A program made the position numbers and the translations under genes. A DNA stretch of 64,000 nucleotides from Phycicoccus endophyticus (GTDB lineage: Bacteria > Actinomycetota > Actinomycetes > Actinomycetales > Dermatophilaceae): positions 62,001-126,000 of the forward strand of contig NZ_JAANCN010000004.1 in the NCBI RefSeq assembly GCF_011326735.1, read 5' to 3'. Position 1 is the first letter of the stretch. Every line of letters starts with the position of its first letter. This document shows, piece after piece, positions 28,223 through 38,237 of this stretch. The notes below the pieces were generated by a model, which saw nothing but the letters and a program-made list of their open reading frames with translations, was not told where the DNA came from and did no database searches.

Positions 28223-28977
28223 GAGGCGTCACCGAGCGGCTTGGGGCGGCCGGTCGGCGTGACCCGCGCCGTGCGGGGGTCGTACCGCTCGGGCGGCGCC
28301 TGCTCACCGCGCAGCACCTCGAGCTCGGCGGTGATGGCGTCCATGATCCGGCGGGTGGCCTCGGTGAGGACCGCGGTGGTCACCGGCCCGTCGTAGAGGT
28401 CCTCCAGGGGGACCGGGGCGCCCGCCCGCACCTGCATCCTCGGCCGGGGCCGCAGGTGGGGGCGCCGGCCGTAGGGGGGCAGCAGCTGCTGGGGCCCCCA
28501 CTGGGCCACCGGGATGACCGGGCAGCGGGTCTCGAGCGCGACCCGGGCGGCTCCGGTCTTGCCGCGCATCGGCCACAGGTCGGGGTCGCGGGTCAGGGTC
28601 CCCTCGGGGTAGATCGCGACGCACTTGCCGGCCCGGACCGCGGCGACCGCTGCCCGGTAGGCGTCGGTCGCCCGGCCGGAGCCGCGGTAGACGGGGATCT
28701 GGTCGGCCGAGCGCAGGACGGCCCCGACGACCGGCACGTCGAAGACCTCGTACTTGCCGAGGAAGCGGGGGGCGTGCCCGTTGTCGACGAGGAAGTGCGC
28801 GAAGACGAGGGGGTCGATGTGCGAGACGTGGTTCGGGCACACGACCCACCCGCCCTGCGAGGGCAGGTTCTCGGCACCGGACCAGTCCCGCGTCGTCGAG
28901 GCCATGAGCAGTGGTCGGAGGGCCCGGATCGCGAACCGGTAGCCGAACGGTCGCGAGGTGTCGGTCGGGTTGGTCAC
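28219..28977 (-). CDS. plsC: 1-acyl-glycerol-3-phosphate acyltransferase
   Basis: Acylates lysophosphatidic acid, consistent with its coupling to gpsA. The 252-aa protein has the acyltransferase motif NHVSHIDP (His 50, Asp 55) and YPEGTLTRD (PEGT at 125-128). The C-terminal 40 residues are Pro/Arg-rich. The start is GTG. It is divergent from cofC with an 89-nt gap. Confidence 0.92.
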   Translation of the reverse strand: MTNPTDTSRPFGYRFAIRALRPLLMASTTRDWSGAENLPSQGGWVVCPNHVSHIDPLVFAHFLVDNGHAPRFLGKYEVFDVPVVGAVLRSADQIPVYRGSGRATDAYRAAVAAVRAGKCVAIYPEGTLTRDPDLWPMRGKTGAARVALETRCPVIPVAQWGPQQLLPPYGRRPHLRPRPRMQVRAGAPVPLEDLYDGPVTTAVLTEATRRIMDAITAELEVLRGEQAPPERYDPRTARVTPTGRPKPLGDAS

Positions 28978-29066
28978 CTGGGGCCTTCCATGGTCGGGTC
29001 ACCGCATTGTGGTCCGCAGCCGGGTCGATGTCCACGGTGCCACGGACGCCTGTCAGGATCGTGGAC

Positions 29067-29918
29067 GTGGCAGCTGCACCCCGGCGCGCGGTCGTCGTCC
29101 CCGTCAAGGGCGGACCCCTCGCGAAGTCCCGGCTCGAGCTCGCCCGCAGCGTGCGCCTCGCGCTCGCGGAGGCCTTCGCCCGCGACACGCTCGAGGCCGC
29201 CGCCGCCGCCCTGCCGGACGCGCTGCTCCTCGTCGTCACCGACGACCCGCACGTCGGGCTCTGGGCCGGCGAGAGCGGGTACCGCGTCGTCGGCGACCCG
29301 GGGGAAGGGCTGGACGCCGCGGTGGCCGAGGGGCTGCGCGCGGCGTGCACCGACGGCGCCGCGCGCGCGAGCGTGCTGCTCGGCGACCATCCGGCCCTGC
29401 GGCCGGCCGAGCTGGCAGCGGCCACGGGGCGGGCCGGCGACCGGCCCCGGGTCCTCGTGCCCGACGCCGAAGGCTCCGGGACCGCGATGCTCGAGATGTC
29501 GCTGGACGGCGCCGAGGTGCCACCGACCCGGTTCGGCGCCGGGAGTGCCCGGGCGCACGTGGCCCTCGGCTACTCCCCGCTGCGGCTCGCGGCACCGGGG
29601 CTGCGCACCGACGTCGACGACGCCGAGTCGCTCGCCGCCGCGATCGCGCTCGGGACCGGCCGGCACACCCGCAGCGTCCTCGCCCGCGCTACCCTGCCCG
29701 GCGTGCAGGCCACCATCCATCGACCGCCCGTCGGGGGCGAGGGCAGCGCCCTCCTCGACGACGGGCGGGTGGTCGCGGTCCCTGTTGCCGCCGTGGCCGA
29801 CAGCGGGCTGCTGCACCTGCGGGCCGGGCAGCGGGTCAGCCTCGAGCTCACCGCGGACGAGCGCGCCGCGAGCAGGGTGTGGATCGTCGGGATCGGCCCC
29901 GGCGAGACGATCCGCTAG
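29067..29918 (+). CDS. cofC: F420 biosynthesis guanylyltransferase CofC/FbiD joined in frame to a cold-shock-like segment
   Basis: CofC/FbiD activates phospho(enol)pyruvate or 2-phospholactate with GTP for coenzyme F420. Residues 1-212 match a complete family member: VVVPVKGGPLAKSRLE, LLVVTDDPHV, LLGDHPALRP, EGSGTAMLE and GLRTDVDDAESL. The frame continues without a stop for 71 more residues (from GTG 29703), beginning VQATIHRPPVGGEGSALLDD, then VSLELT. This resembles the small cold-shock-like proteins of actinobacteria. A TACCCT-N7-GTG pattern before 29703 suggests that segment may also be made as its own protein. The GTG at 29067 is chosen for AGGA 8 nt upstream. Confidence 0.85.
   Translation: MAAAPRRAVVVPVKGGPLAKSRLELARSVRLALAEAFARDTLEAAAAALPDALLLVVTDDPHVGLWAGESGYRVVGDPGEGLDAAVAEGLRAACTDGAARASVLLGDHPALRPAELAAATGRAGDRPRVLVPDAEGSGTAMLEMSLDGAEVPPTRFGAGSARAHVALGYSPLRLAAPGLRTDVDDAESLAAAIALGTGRHTRSVLARATLPGVQATIHRPPVGGEGSALLDDGRVVAVPVAAVADSGLLHLRAGQRVSLELTADERAASRVWIVGIGPGETIR
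29690..29695 (+). promoter_or_regulatory. Possible internal -10 for the cold-shock-like segment
   Basis: TACCCT ends 7 nt before the in-frame GTG at 29703, the same leaderless spacing seen before lepB and leuB. It would permit separate expression of the last 71 residues of the cofC frame. Confidence 0.35.
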
Positions 29919-29928
29919 CCGAGCCGGC

Positions 29929-30657
29929 TCAGCGACCGGAGGACCTCGCCGTCTTCTTCGCGGTGCCCGTCTTCTTGGCGGTGCTCGTCTTCTTGGCGGT
30001 GCTCGTCTTCTTCGCCGCGGCGGCCGTGCGCGCCGGCGTCTTCTTCGCCGTGCTGGCCGCCTTCGACGCCGCGGACTTCGTCGTCGCACGGGTCGTGCGC
30101 GCGGCGCCCGTCGTCTTCGCCGCGGCAGCCTTGGTCGCCGTGGCCTTCCTCGCGGCGCTGCTCGTCGTCGTCGCGGCGCTGGCCTTCTTCGCCGTGGACC
30201 TCGTCGCGGTGCTCCCGGTCTTCTTCGCCGCGCTCGACCTCGTGGCGGTGCCGGTCTTCTTCGCGGTGCTGGCCTTCTTGGCGGTGCTGGCCTTCTTGGC
30301 GGTGCTGGCCTTCTTCGCCGTCGCGGCGCCGACCGTCCCTGCCGCCGCGCGTCCGGTGGCGGGCGCGGACTTCGGCAGGCTGCTCGGCTTGCGCACGTAG
30401 TCCTTGAAGGCGGTCCCGGGACGGAAGCGGGGAGCCTTGCCCTTGGGGATGCGCACGGAGGTCCCGGTGTGCGGGTTGCGACCGGTGCGGGCGGCCCGTT
30501 CGGCGCGGTCGAAGGTACCGAAGCCGGTGATCGCCACCTTCCCGCCCCGGGCGACCTCACGGACGATCGTGTCGAGCACGGAGTCGAGGGCGTCGAGGGC
30601 CGCCTTGCGGCTGCCGAGGGCCTTCTCCAGCTCCTTGACGATGTCTGCCTTGTTCAC
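29929..30657 (-). CDS. hup: HU-type nucleoid protein with Lys/Ala-rich tail
   Basis: DNA-bending histone-like protein, actinobacterial form. The N-terminal HU fold (about 1-95) includes NKADIVKELEKAL, ITGFGTFDRAERAARTGRNP and KAPRFRPGTAFKDYV. It is followed by about 145 residues of AKKAS/TAKK-type repeats ending in TARSSGR, like mycobacterial HupB and resembling eukaryotic H1 tails. GGAGG lies 5 nt before the GTG at 30657; an upstream ATG overlaps that site and is rejected. The tail is encoded by 18-nt tandem repeats. It converges on cofC with a 10-nt gap. Confidence 0.95.
   Translation of the reverse strand: MNKADIVKELEKALGSRKAALDALDSVLDTIVREVARGGKVAITGFGTFDRAERAARTGRNPHTGTSVRIPKGKAPRFRPGTAFKDYVRKPSSLPKSAPATGRAAAGTVGAATAKKASTAKKASTAKKASTAKKTGTATRSSAAKKTGSTATRSTAKKASAATTTSSAARKATATKAAAAKTTGAARTTRATTKSAASKAASTAKKTPARTAAAAKKTSTAKKTSTAKKTGTAKKTARSSGR
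29960..30013. repeat. 18-nt tandem repeat, 3 copies, in the HU tail
   Basis: Three consecutive 18-nt units (29960-29977, 29978-29995, 29996-30013) of the type GCGGTGCTCGTCTTCTTG encode the six-residue KKTSTA-like repeat of the C-terminal tail. Copy number may vary between strains. Confidence 0.8.
30245..30316. repeat. 18-nt tandem repeat, 4 copies, in the HU tail
   Basis: Four 18-nt units starting at 30245, 30263, 30281 and 30299 are near-identical to GCGGTGCTGGCCTTCTTG and encode AKKAST repeats. Confidence 0.8.
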
Positions 30658-30899
30658 GGGAACCTCCATCGGTCGGCGTCGAGCAGGGCCCGACGCTCGG
30701 GTCGTGAGGGGTCGTTGCCGACCTTGGGACCGACGGTATGCCTGTGTGAGAGGGACGTCCACCACTCCCCCGGCGTGTTCCGGTTGCGCCGCACAGGGTT
30801 TGGCGACCCGCTTCGCGGTCACACCGGTCTCATGCGTCCCACGGGACGCGGGTTGCCGGACCGCCGGCGGGTCCGGGTTGAGGCGTCAGTGCACGACCC

Positions 30900-31490
30900 T
30901 CAGGCGGTCACCGTGGGCTTCCACGACGGCCGGGTCGCCTCGTAGGTCGCAATGTCGTCCGCGTGCCGCAGCGAGAGGCTGATGTCGTCGAGCCCCTCGA
31001 GCAGCCGCCAGCGGGTGTAGTCGTCGACCTCGAAGGGCGCGACGATGTCGCCGGCGGTCACCGTGCGGGAGACGAGGTCGACGGTGACCGACATGCCGGG
31101 CTCGTTCTCGAGCAGCTTCCACAGCAGCTCGACGTCGTCCTGGCTGCACTGCGCGGTGAGCAGGCCCTGCTTGCCGCTGTTGCCCCGGAAGATGTCGGCG
31201 AACCGGGAGGAGATGACGACCCGGAAGCCGTAGTCCATGAGGGCCCACACGGCGTGCTCGCGCGAGGAGCCGGTGCCGAAGTCCGGCCCGGCCACGAGCA
31301 CGGAGCCCGCGGCGAACTGGGGGTCGTTGAGGACGAAGGTCTCGTCGCCCCTCCAGGCCGCGAAGAGACCGTCCTCGAAGCCGGTCCTCGTGACCCGCTT
31401 GAGGTAGACCGCCGGGATGATCTGGTCGGTGTCGACGTTGCTGCGCCGCAGCGGCACGCCGATGCCCGTGTGCGTCGTGAACTGCTCCAT
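30900..31490 (-). CDS. leuD: 3-isopropylmalate dehydratase small subunit
   Basis: With LeuC isomerises 2- to 3-isopropylmalate (leucine) and probably citramalate to 3-methylmalate, given cimA in this window. The 196-aa protein has [18 protein letters not shown] and the swivel-domain motif [17 protein letters not shown]. The ATG overlaps the leuC stop (TGATG). The gap after it to the HU promoter region has no clear terminator. Confidence 0.97.
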   Translation of the reverse strand: MEQFTTHTGIGVPLRRSNVDTDQIIPAVYLKRVTRTGFEDGLFAAWRGDETFVLNDPQFAAGSVLVAGPDFGTGSSREHAVWALMDYGFRVVISSRFADIFRGNSGKQGLLTAQCSQDDVELLWKLLENEPGMSVTVDLVSRTVTAGDIVAPFEVDDYTRWRLLEGLDDISLSLRHADDIATYEATRPSWKPTVTA

Positions 31491-32902
31491 CAGACGCTCG
31501 CCTCCTCGGCGTCGAGGTCGGCCGGGCTGGACAGCGTGCCACGCACGGCCGTCGCCGCCGCGACGAGCGGGCTCACGAGATGGGTGCGTCCTCCCCGACC
31601 CTGGCGGCCCTCGAAGTTGCGGTTGGACGTCGAGGCGCTGCGCTCCCCCGGCGCGAGCTGGTCGGGGTTCATCCCGAGGCACATCGAGCATCCGGGCAGG
31701 CGCCACTCCGCACCGGCGGCGGTGAAGACCGCGTCGAGGCCCTCGCTCTCGGCCTGCTCGCGCACCCGTGCCGAGCCGGGGACGACGAGCATCCGCACCC
31801 CGTCGGCGACCTGTCGGCCCTTGATGACCTCGGCGGCGGCCCGCAGGTCCTCGATCCGACCGTTCGTGCACGAGCCGAGGAAGACGGTGTCGACGTGGAT
31901 GTCGCGCAGCGGTGTCCCCGCGCTCAGGCCCATGTACTCCAGCGCCCGGCGGCCGGCCACGCGGTCGTTCTCGTCGGCCATGTGCTCCGGGTCGGGGACG
32001 GCCTCGCCGAGGGGGCTGCCCTGGCCGGGGTTCGTCCCCCAGGTGACGAAGGGGGTCAGGCTCGCGGCGTCGAGGACGACCTCCGCGTCGAACCGTGCGT
32101 CGTCGTCGCTGCGCAGCTCGCGCCAGGCCTGCACCGCGGCGTCCCAGTCGGCGCCGCTCGGCGCGTGGTCGCGGCCGCGCAGGTAGTCGAAGGTCGTCTC
32201 GTCCGGCGCGATCATCCCGGCCCGCGCTCCGGCCTCGATCGACATGTTGCACACCGTCATCCGCGCCTCCATCGACAGCGCCCGGATGGCGCTGCCCCGG
32301 TACTCGATGACGTACCCCTGCCCGCCACCGGTGCCGATCTTCGCGATGACCGCGAGGACGATGTCCTTGGCGGTGACGCCGGGCGCGAGCTCGCCCTCGA
32401 CCGTGACCGCCATCGTGCGGAACGGCTTCAGGGGCAGGGTCTGGGTGGCGAGGACGTGCTCGACCTCGGAGGTGCCGATGCCGAAGGCGAGGGCCCCGAA
32501 GGCGCCGTGGGTCGAGGTGTGGCTGTCGCCGCAGACGATCGTCATCCCCGGCTGGGTGAGCCCGAGCTGGGGCCCGACGACGTGGACGATGCCCTGCTCG
32601 GCGTCGCCCATCGGGTAGATCGTGACGCCGAACTCCTCGCAGTTGCGCCGGAGGGTCTCGACCTGCGTCCGGCTCACCGGGTCGGTGATCGGGCCCGGGG
32701 TCGTCGGCACGTTGTGGTCCTCGGTCGCCACCGTGAGCTCGGGGCGCCGGACCGGCCGGTCGGCCAGCCGCAGGCCGTCGAAGGCCTGGGGGCTGGTCAC
32801 CTCGTGCAGGAGGTGGAGGTCGATGTACAGCAGGTCGGGCTCGCCGTCACCGCGATGGACGACGTGCGCTTCCCACACCTTCTCGGCCAGTGTGGTGGCC
32901 AT
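31490..32902 (-). CDS. leuC: 3-isopropylmalate dehydratase large subunit
   Basis: Aconitase-family Fe-S subunit, 470 aa. Features are [21 protein letters not shown] and the three cluster cysteines in FLGSCTNGR and [11 protein letters not shown], then the NRNFEGRQG motif. The ATG at 32902 is supported by GGAGG 8 nt upstream. It is transcribed away from the IclR regulator gene with a 150-nt operator region between them. Confidence 0.97.
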   Translation of the reverse strand: MATTLAEKVWEAHVVHRGDGEPDLLYIDLHLLHEVTSPQAFDGLRLADRPVRRPELTVATEDHNVPTTPGPITDPVSRTQVETLRRNCEEFGVTIYPMGDAEQGIVHVVGPQLGLTQPGMTIVCGDSHTSTHGAFGALAFGIGTSEVEHVLATQTLPLKPFRTMAVTVEGELAPGVTAKDIVLAVIAKIGTGGGQGYVIEYRGSAIRALSMEARMTVCNMSIEAGARAGMIAPDETTFDYLRGRDHAPSGADWDAAVQAWRELRSDDDARFDAEVVLDAASLTPFVTWGTNPGQGSPLGEAVPDPEHMADENDRVAGRRALEYMGLSAGTPLRDIHVDTVFLGSCTNGRIEDLRAAAEVIKGRQVADGVRMLVVPGSARVREQAESEGLDAVFTAAGAEWRLPGCSMCLGMNPDQLAPGERSASTSNRNFEGRQGRGGRTHLVSPLVAAATAVRGTLSSPADLDAEEASV

Positions 32903-33020
32903 GGACGACACCTCCGGGAGGCGGGCCGCTTCGGCCCGGACGACGGGGACGCGGCGAGTGACCGGGGTGCGCCCTCGCCGCCATGTCGAGATTCGCACGG
33001 GTCCCCGACGTGCGGACTTG

Positions 33021-33039
33021 CGTCTCAGGCAATGAGACG
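33021..33039. promoter_or_regulatory. Palindromic operator between leuCD and the IclR gene
   Basis: CGTCTCA and TGAGACG form perfect 7-nt arms around GGCAA, 14 nt before the regulator ATG. IclR regulators of this type (NdgR in Streptomyces, LtbR in Corynebacterium) act on the divergent leuCD operon, so this is the natural operator candidate. Confidence 0.6.
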
Positions 33040-33052
33040 GCAATATCAAGAC

Positions 33053-33796
33053 ATGGACAACAGCAGTGGGGTCGGCGTGCTCGACAAGGCGGCCATCGTC
33101 CTGTCCGCGCTCGAGGCCGGCCCGTCGACGCTCGCCCAGCTCGTCACGGCCACCGGCCTGGCCCGCCCGACGGCCCACCGGCTCGCCGTCGCGCTCGAGC
33201 ACCACCGGCTGGTCACCCGCGACCTCCAGGGGCGCTTCGTCCTCGGCCCCCGGCTCGGCGAGCTCGCCGCCGCCGCCGGCGAGGACCGCCTGCTCGCGGC
33301 CGCCGGGCCGGTCCTCGGGGCGCTGCGCGACCACACGAACGAGTCCGCACAGCTCTTCCGCCGCCAGGGCGACTACCGGGTGTGCGTCTCGGCCGCCGAG
33401 CGTCCGGTCGGGCTGCGCGACTCGATCCCCGTGGGAGCGACCCTGTCGATGCGGGCCGGCTCCGCGGCCCAGGTGCTCCTCGCCTGGGAGGAGCCGGACC
33501 GGCTGCACCGGGGGCTGCAGGGCGCCGCGTTCTCGGCGACCACCCTCTCCGGTGTGCGTCGTCGCGGCTGGTCCCAGAGCATCGGCGAGCGCGAGCCGGG
33601 CGTGGCGTCGGTCTCGGCGCCGGTGCGCTCGCCGTCGGGGCGGGTCATCGCCGCCGTGTCGATCTCCGGCCCCATCGAGCGGCTCTCCCGCCAGCCCGGA
33701 CGGCTGCACGCCGCGACGGTGATGGCCGGGGCCAACAAGCTCACCGAGGTCCTCGCGCGGCACGCCGCCCAGCAGGAGGCCCAGAACACGGTCTGA
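33053..33796 (+). CDS. IclR-family regulator, NdgR/LtbR type
   Basis: Transcriptional regulator of leucine and related amino-acid genes. The 247-aa protein has an N-terminal winged helix (about 5-65: [41 protein letters not shown]) and the IclR effector domain. [13 protein letters not shown] is the recognition-helix region. Placement divergent from leuCD is the defining context for NdgR/LtbR. The ATG at 33053 has no clear ribosome site. Confidence 0.92.
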   Translation: MDNSSGVGVLDKAAIVLSALEAGPSTLAQLVTATGLARPTAHRLAVALEHHRLVTRDLQGRFVLGPRLGELAAAAGEDRLLAAAGPVLGALRDHTNESAQLFRRQGDYRVCVSAAERPVGLRDSIPVGATLSMRAGSAAQVLLAWEEPDRLHRGLQGAAFSATTLSGVRRRGWSQSIGEREPGVASVSAPVRSPSGRVIAAVSISGPIERLSRQPGRLHAATVMAGANKLTEVLARHAAQQEAQNTV

Positions 33797-33959
33797 GCGA
33801 CCGCCGCGCCGGGGCCTCGCGCGACGCGCCCCCGGGTCGCCGCTCCGGTGTCGGCCGAGGCGTGCCGGGCCCGGCAGCAACACGGATGTCACACGGCGCG
33901 CCTGCGGCGGCAACATCGCGGGTCCACCCTGAGCCCACCGACGAGGAGCAGGAGGGCCC

Positions 33960-34298
33960 GTGACACCGACGACCGCCCGGCGGATCGCCCGGGACCGCAC
34001 CCGCCTGCTCGCCTTCCCCCGCCCGGACCGCTGCGCGCTCGTCGTGGGGGGCGGAGCGGTCGCGGCGCGGCGGGCCGCCGCGCTGACCCGGGCGCGAACC
34101 CCGGTCATCGTCTTCGCGCCCACGCTGTGCGACGACGTCTTCGACCTGCTCGCCGAGCATCTCGTGACCTGGGAGAACCGGTGGCCGACGCTCGAGGACC
34201 TGCGCACGGCGTGGCTCGTGCACGCCGCGACCGGCGACGCCCAGCGCGACGCCCACGTCTGCGCTCTCGCCGCCGCCGTCCGCCCGTCGGTCGCCTGA
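33960..34298 (+). CDS. Orphan N-terminal domain of sirohaem synthase type (precorrin-2 dehydrogenase-like)
   Basis: A 112-aa protein with a Rossmann start [21 protein letters not shown] (about 25-45) and [19 protein letters not shown] (about 85-103), matching the NAD-binding domain of CysG/Met8. The dimerisation and ferrochelatase parts that complete the enzyme are absent. It may be a small standalone relative or a remnant. GTG start with GGAGG 4-8 nt upstream. It converges on the DUF4188 gene with a 7-nt gap. Confidence 0.6.
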   Translation: MTPTTARRIARDRTRLLAFPRPDRCALVVGGGAVAARRAAALTRARTPVIVFAPTLCDDVFDLLAEHLVTWENRWPTLEDLRTAWLVHAATGDAQRDAHVCALAAAVRPSVA

Positions 34299-34305
34299 GC
34301 GTCCC

Positions 34306-34803
34306 TCAGGAGAGCCGCGACCCCAGCCGCTCGCGGGCACTCTCGCCGCGCCGGCGCACGGGCACGCTCCCGGCGACCGCGGCCAGGCCGAAGGGCTTGG
34401 GCCCGACGTAGACGCTCTCGGGACCGCGGGTGGAGACCTCGTAGGTCTCGTGCCAGATCGTCACCGCGCCCGGTGAGCGAGCCGCCAGCCGGTAGAACTC
34501 GGTCCATGCCGGGCGGTGGGCGTGTTCGCCGGAGGCGGCGTAGGCGTAGAGCTCCTCGGTGCTGCGCCACCACTGGATCGTCGTCGCGCCCATGAGGTGG
34601 ACGGTCGTACGGCTTCCGAGGTAGCCCAGGTGCTCGGCCTGCCCCCGCCCGGCCGCCGCCCGGTTGCGCTCGAGCTCGGTGAGCATCCGGGTCATCGCCC
34701 CGCCCGCCTGCCGGACGAGGCGCAGGTGCCACGGCCGGTGGACGCGCAGCCCGATGAGGAAGACGGTGAGGGGCCCGTCGTACGCGTGGGTGACGCGGTC
34801 CAT
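34306..34803 (-). CDS. DUF4188 family protein
   Basis: 165-aa member of a small family sometimes described as monooxygenase-like. Conserved stretches are [40 protein letters not shown] and [10 protein letters not shown]. No catalytic residues are established, so I assign no reaction. It is divergent from a MerR-type regulator across 92 nt; such pairs usually mean that the regulator controls this gene. Confidence 0.8.
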   Translation of the reverse strand: MDRVTHAYDGPLTVFLIGLRVHRPWHLRLVRQAGGAMTRMLTELERNRAAAGRGQAEHLGYLGSRTTVHLMGATTIQWWRSTEELYAYAASGEHAHRPAWTEFYRLAARSPGAVTIWHETYEVSTRGPESVYVGPKPFGLAAVAGSVPVRRRGESARERLGSRLS

Positions 34804-34816
34804 GGGCGGGCTCCCG

Positions 34817-34870
34817 ACTGGATAGTTTGGCTACCTGGTGCCACTATCGTGGAGAGTTGGACTATCCGGT
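34817..34870. promoter_or_regulatory. Dyad repeat in the MerR/DUF4188 intergenic region
   Basis: ACTGGATAGT (34817-34826) and ACTATCCGGT (34861-34870) are inverted copies matching at 9 of 10 positions. A third ACTATC lies at 34843-34848. This is the likely operator of the MerR-type protein encoded next to it. Confidence 0.5.
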
Positions 34871-34895
34871 GTCAAGACCCTGACCGAGGAGCCCT

Positions 34896-35498
34896 GTGCG
34901 CATCTCCGAGCTCGCGACCCGGACCGGCGTCCCGGTCCCCACCCTGAAGTTCTACCTGCGCGAACGGGTCCTACACCCCGGCCGGGCGACGAGCCGTACG
35001 TCTGCCGAGTACGACGAGGGCCACGTCGAGCGCGTCCGGCTGCTGCGGGTGCTCGCCGAGCACGGCGGCATCAGCGTGGCCGACCTGCGGGTGATCGTCG
35101 CCGCCCTCGAGGCCCCGCCGCCCTCGCGCCACGAGCTGCTCGGCGCGGCACACGACGTCCTTCCCGGGGCGCGCACGGGGACCCCGGCGGGCGAGGAGGT
35201 GACCGGGCTCTTCGCAGACCTCGGCTGGCCGGTCCCCGCCGACGCGGCGTTCGCCGCGGGTCTCGGCGAGGCCGTCGACGCGGCGCGGGCGGCCGGTGTG
35301 CCCATCACCCCCACCACCCTGCGGCGGTACGCGGCGGCCATGCGCCACGTGGCCGAGGTCGACGTGGGCCTCGCGCTGGCAGCCGCGTCGCCGGCGGACG
35401 CGCTGCGGACCGTCGTCGTCGGCACCGTCCTCGTCGACCCCGTCCTGGCCGCGCTGCGGCGGGTGGCCCAACAGGTGGTGAGCACCGAACGCGCCTGA
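34896..35498 (+). CDS. MerR-family transcriptional regulator
   Basis: 200-aa regulator with an N-terminal MerR winged helix: MRISELATRTGVPVPTLKFYLRERVLHPGR (positions 1-30). It continues with a 'Y-x3-HVERVRLLRVLAEHGGIS' helix and a helical C-terminal domain lacking metal-binding cysteines, so the effector is probably organic. GTG start. It is divergent from the DUF4188 gene. Confidence 0.88.
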   Translation: MRISELATRTGVPVPTLKFYLRERVLHPGRATSRTSAEYDEGHVERVRLLRVLAEHGGISVADLRVIVAALEAPPPSRHELLGAAHDVLPGARTGTPAGEEVTGLFADLGWPVPADAAFAAGLGEAVDAARAAGVPITPTTLRRYAAAMRHVAEVDVGLALAAASPADALRTVVVGTVLVDPVLAALRRVAQQVVSTERA

Positions 35499-35515
35499 GC
35501 CACAGGCGGAGATGA

Positions 35516-35547
35516 CGAAGGCCCGGTCCTGGTGGACCGGGCCTTCG
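35516..35547. terminator. Bidirectional hairpin between MerR gene and tRNA-Glu
   Basis: Perfect 14-bp stem, arms CGAAGGCCCGGTCC and GGACCGGGCCTTCG, loop TGGT. It lies 17 nt after the MerR-gene stop and 7 nt beyond the 3' end of tRNA-Glu, so it can end both. Confidence 0.85.
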
Positions 35548-35553
35548 GCCGGG

Positions 35554-35626
35554 TAGCCCCGACGGGATTCGAACCCGCGCTACCGCCTTGAGAGGGCGGC
35601 GTGCTAGGCCACTACACAACGGGGCC
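35554..35626 (-). tRNA. tRNA-Glu (anticodon CUC)
   Basis: Cloverleaf with acceptor GGCCCCG/CGGGGCT, anticodon stem CCGCC/GGCGG enclosing the loop CTCTCAA (anticodon CTC) and T-loop GGGTTCGAATCCC. The encoded 3' end is A without CCA. It reads GAG, the dominant Glu codon at this GC content. Confidence 0.95.
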
Positions 35627-35725
35627 GGGTGCCGACCGGGCCGCCGTGGCAGGCCCGGACAACGAGAGAGAACCTTACCGAACGGACGGGATTCTCCGAA
35701 ATCGCACCGGTGAGGACCGGGGCGA

Positions 35726-35800
35726 TGGCTGGGGTACCAGGACTCGAACCTAGAACGGGTGAACCAGAATCACCTGTGTTGCCAATTACACCATACCCCA
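35726..35800 (-). tRNA. tRNA-Gln (anticodon CUG)
   Basis: Cloverleaf with acceptor TGGGGTA/TACCCCA, anticodon stem GGTGA/TCACC enclosing loop TTCTGGT (anticodon CTG) and T-arm CTAGGTTCGAGTCCTGG. The discriminator is G and the CCA end is encoded, unlike the adjacent tRNA-Glu. It reads CAG. Confidence 0.95.
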
Positions 35801-35860
35801 TGGGGTATACCGTGCGACCTCTCCCCGAGGGGCCGGCGCGCGGCGAACCGAGTGGCGATA

Positions 35861-36624
35861 CTACCGGCCGCCCTCCCCGGGCCCAAATCGCCCGTCGCTC
35901 CTCTCGAGCAGCCCGGCGATCGCGTCCAAGCCCGCGATGACCGGCACGGACCGCGACTCCACGAGGCGCCGGGAGCGTTCGTCGGGCACGCCCGCGCGCA
36001 CGAGCCAGGCCGCGCGCAGACCCGCGTCGTCGGCCGCCAGCGGGTCGGTGGCCAGCTGGTCGCCGACGTAGAGCGTCGCCGCGGGCTCGGTACCGAGCCG
36101 GCGGCAGGCCTCGTGGAACGCCCTCGGGTCGGGCTTGCCGAAGCCGAGCGTATCCCGGCTGCACACGACGTCGAAGAGCCCCTCGAGCCCGCTCGCTTCC
36201 ATCTTCACCCGGGTGTAGTCACCCGAGGAGTTCGTGAGGACACCCACGGCGAGACCGGCCGAGCGCAGGCCGACGACCGTCGCGCGGACGTCGTCGAAGG
36301 CCGCCAGCCCCTCGACGAAGGCCGGTTCGTAGACCTCCTCGAAGGCGTCCCACCAGTCCTCCCCCGCCTGGTCGAGCCAGGCCGCGAGCTCGGCCACCCG
36401 CGCTCGGCGCATCTCCTCGAACTCGATCTCCCCACGGGCGTAGGCGGTGAAGTGACCCTCGGGATCGGAGCGGAAGTGCTCCCCGGCGTGGGCGAGCCGC
36501 TCGGGGTCGGCCTGCGGCCAGAGCCGGGACGCGGCGGCCGCACCCGCGGCGTGCATCGCGGCCCGGGTGTCGTAGAGGGTGTCGTCGGCGTCGAGGAGGA
36601 CGGCGGCCACGCCCGGGTCGCCGC

Positions 36625-36628
<4 letters not shown>
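35861..36628 (-). CDS. HAD-superfamily hydrolase
   Basis: 255-aa phosphatase-like protein. Motif I is LLDADDTLYDT (about 10-20), motif II VLTNSSGDYT, the motif III lysine is in GFGKPDPRAF, and motif IV YVGDQLATDPLAA. A helical cap lies between motifs I and II, as in phosphoglycolate phosphatase relatives; the substrate is unknown. The GTG overlaps the gltX stop (GTGA), so it is co-translated with gltX. Confidence 0.88.
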
Positions 36629-38172
<1,544 letters not shown>

Positions 38173-38225
38173 GATGGGGCCAGCGTAGTGAGGTGGAGCG
38201 CACGGACCGGTGCCCGACCACCGCC

Positions 38226-38231
38226 TAGCAT
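38226..38231 (+). promoter_or_regulatory. -10 hexamer of a leaderless small membrane-protein gene
   Basis: TAGCAT ends 6 nt before the GTG at 38238, which fits leaderless transcription. GGAG between them is too close to the start for a normal ribosome site. Confidence 0.45.
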
Positions 38232-38237
38232 GGAGCC

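Noticed and set aside
32903-34732. Long N-terminal extension of leuC past 32902
   Set aside because: Would run through the IclR gene on the opposite strand; the LeuC family begins at the ATG at 32902 with a good ribosome site.
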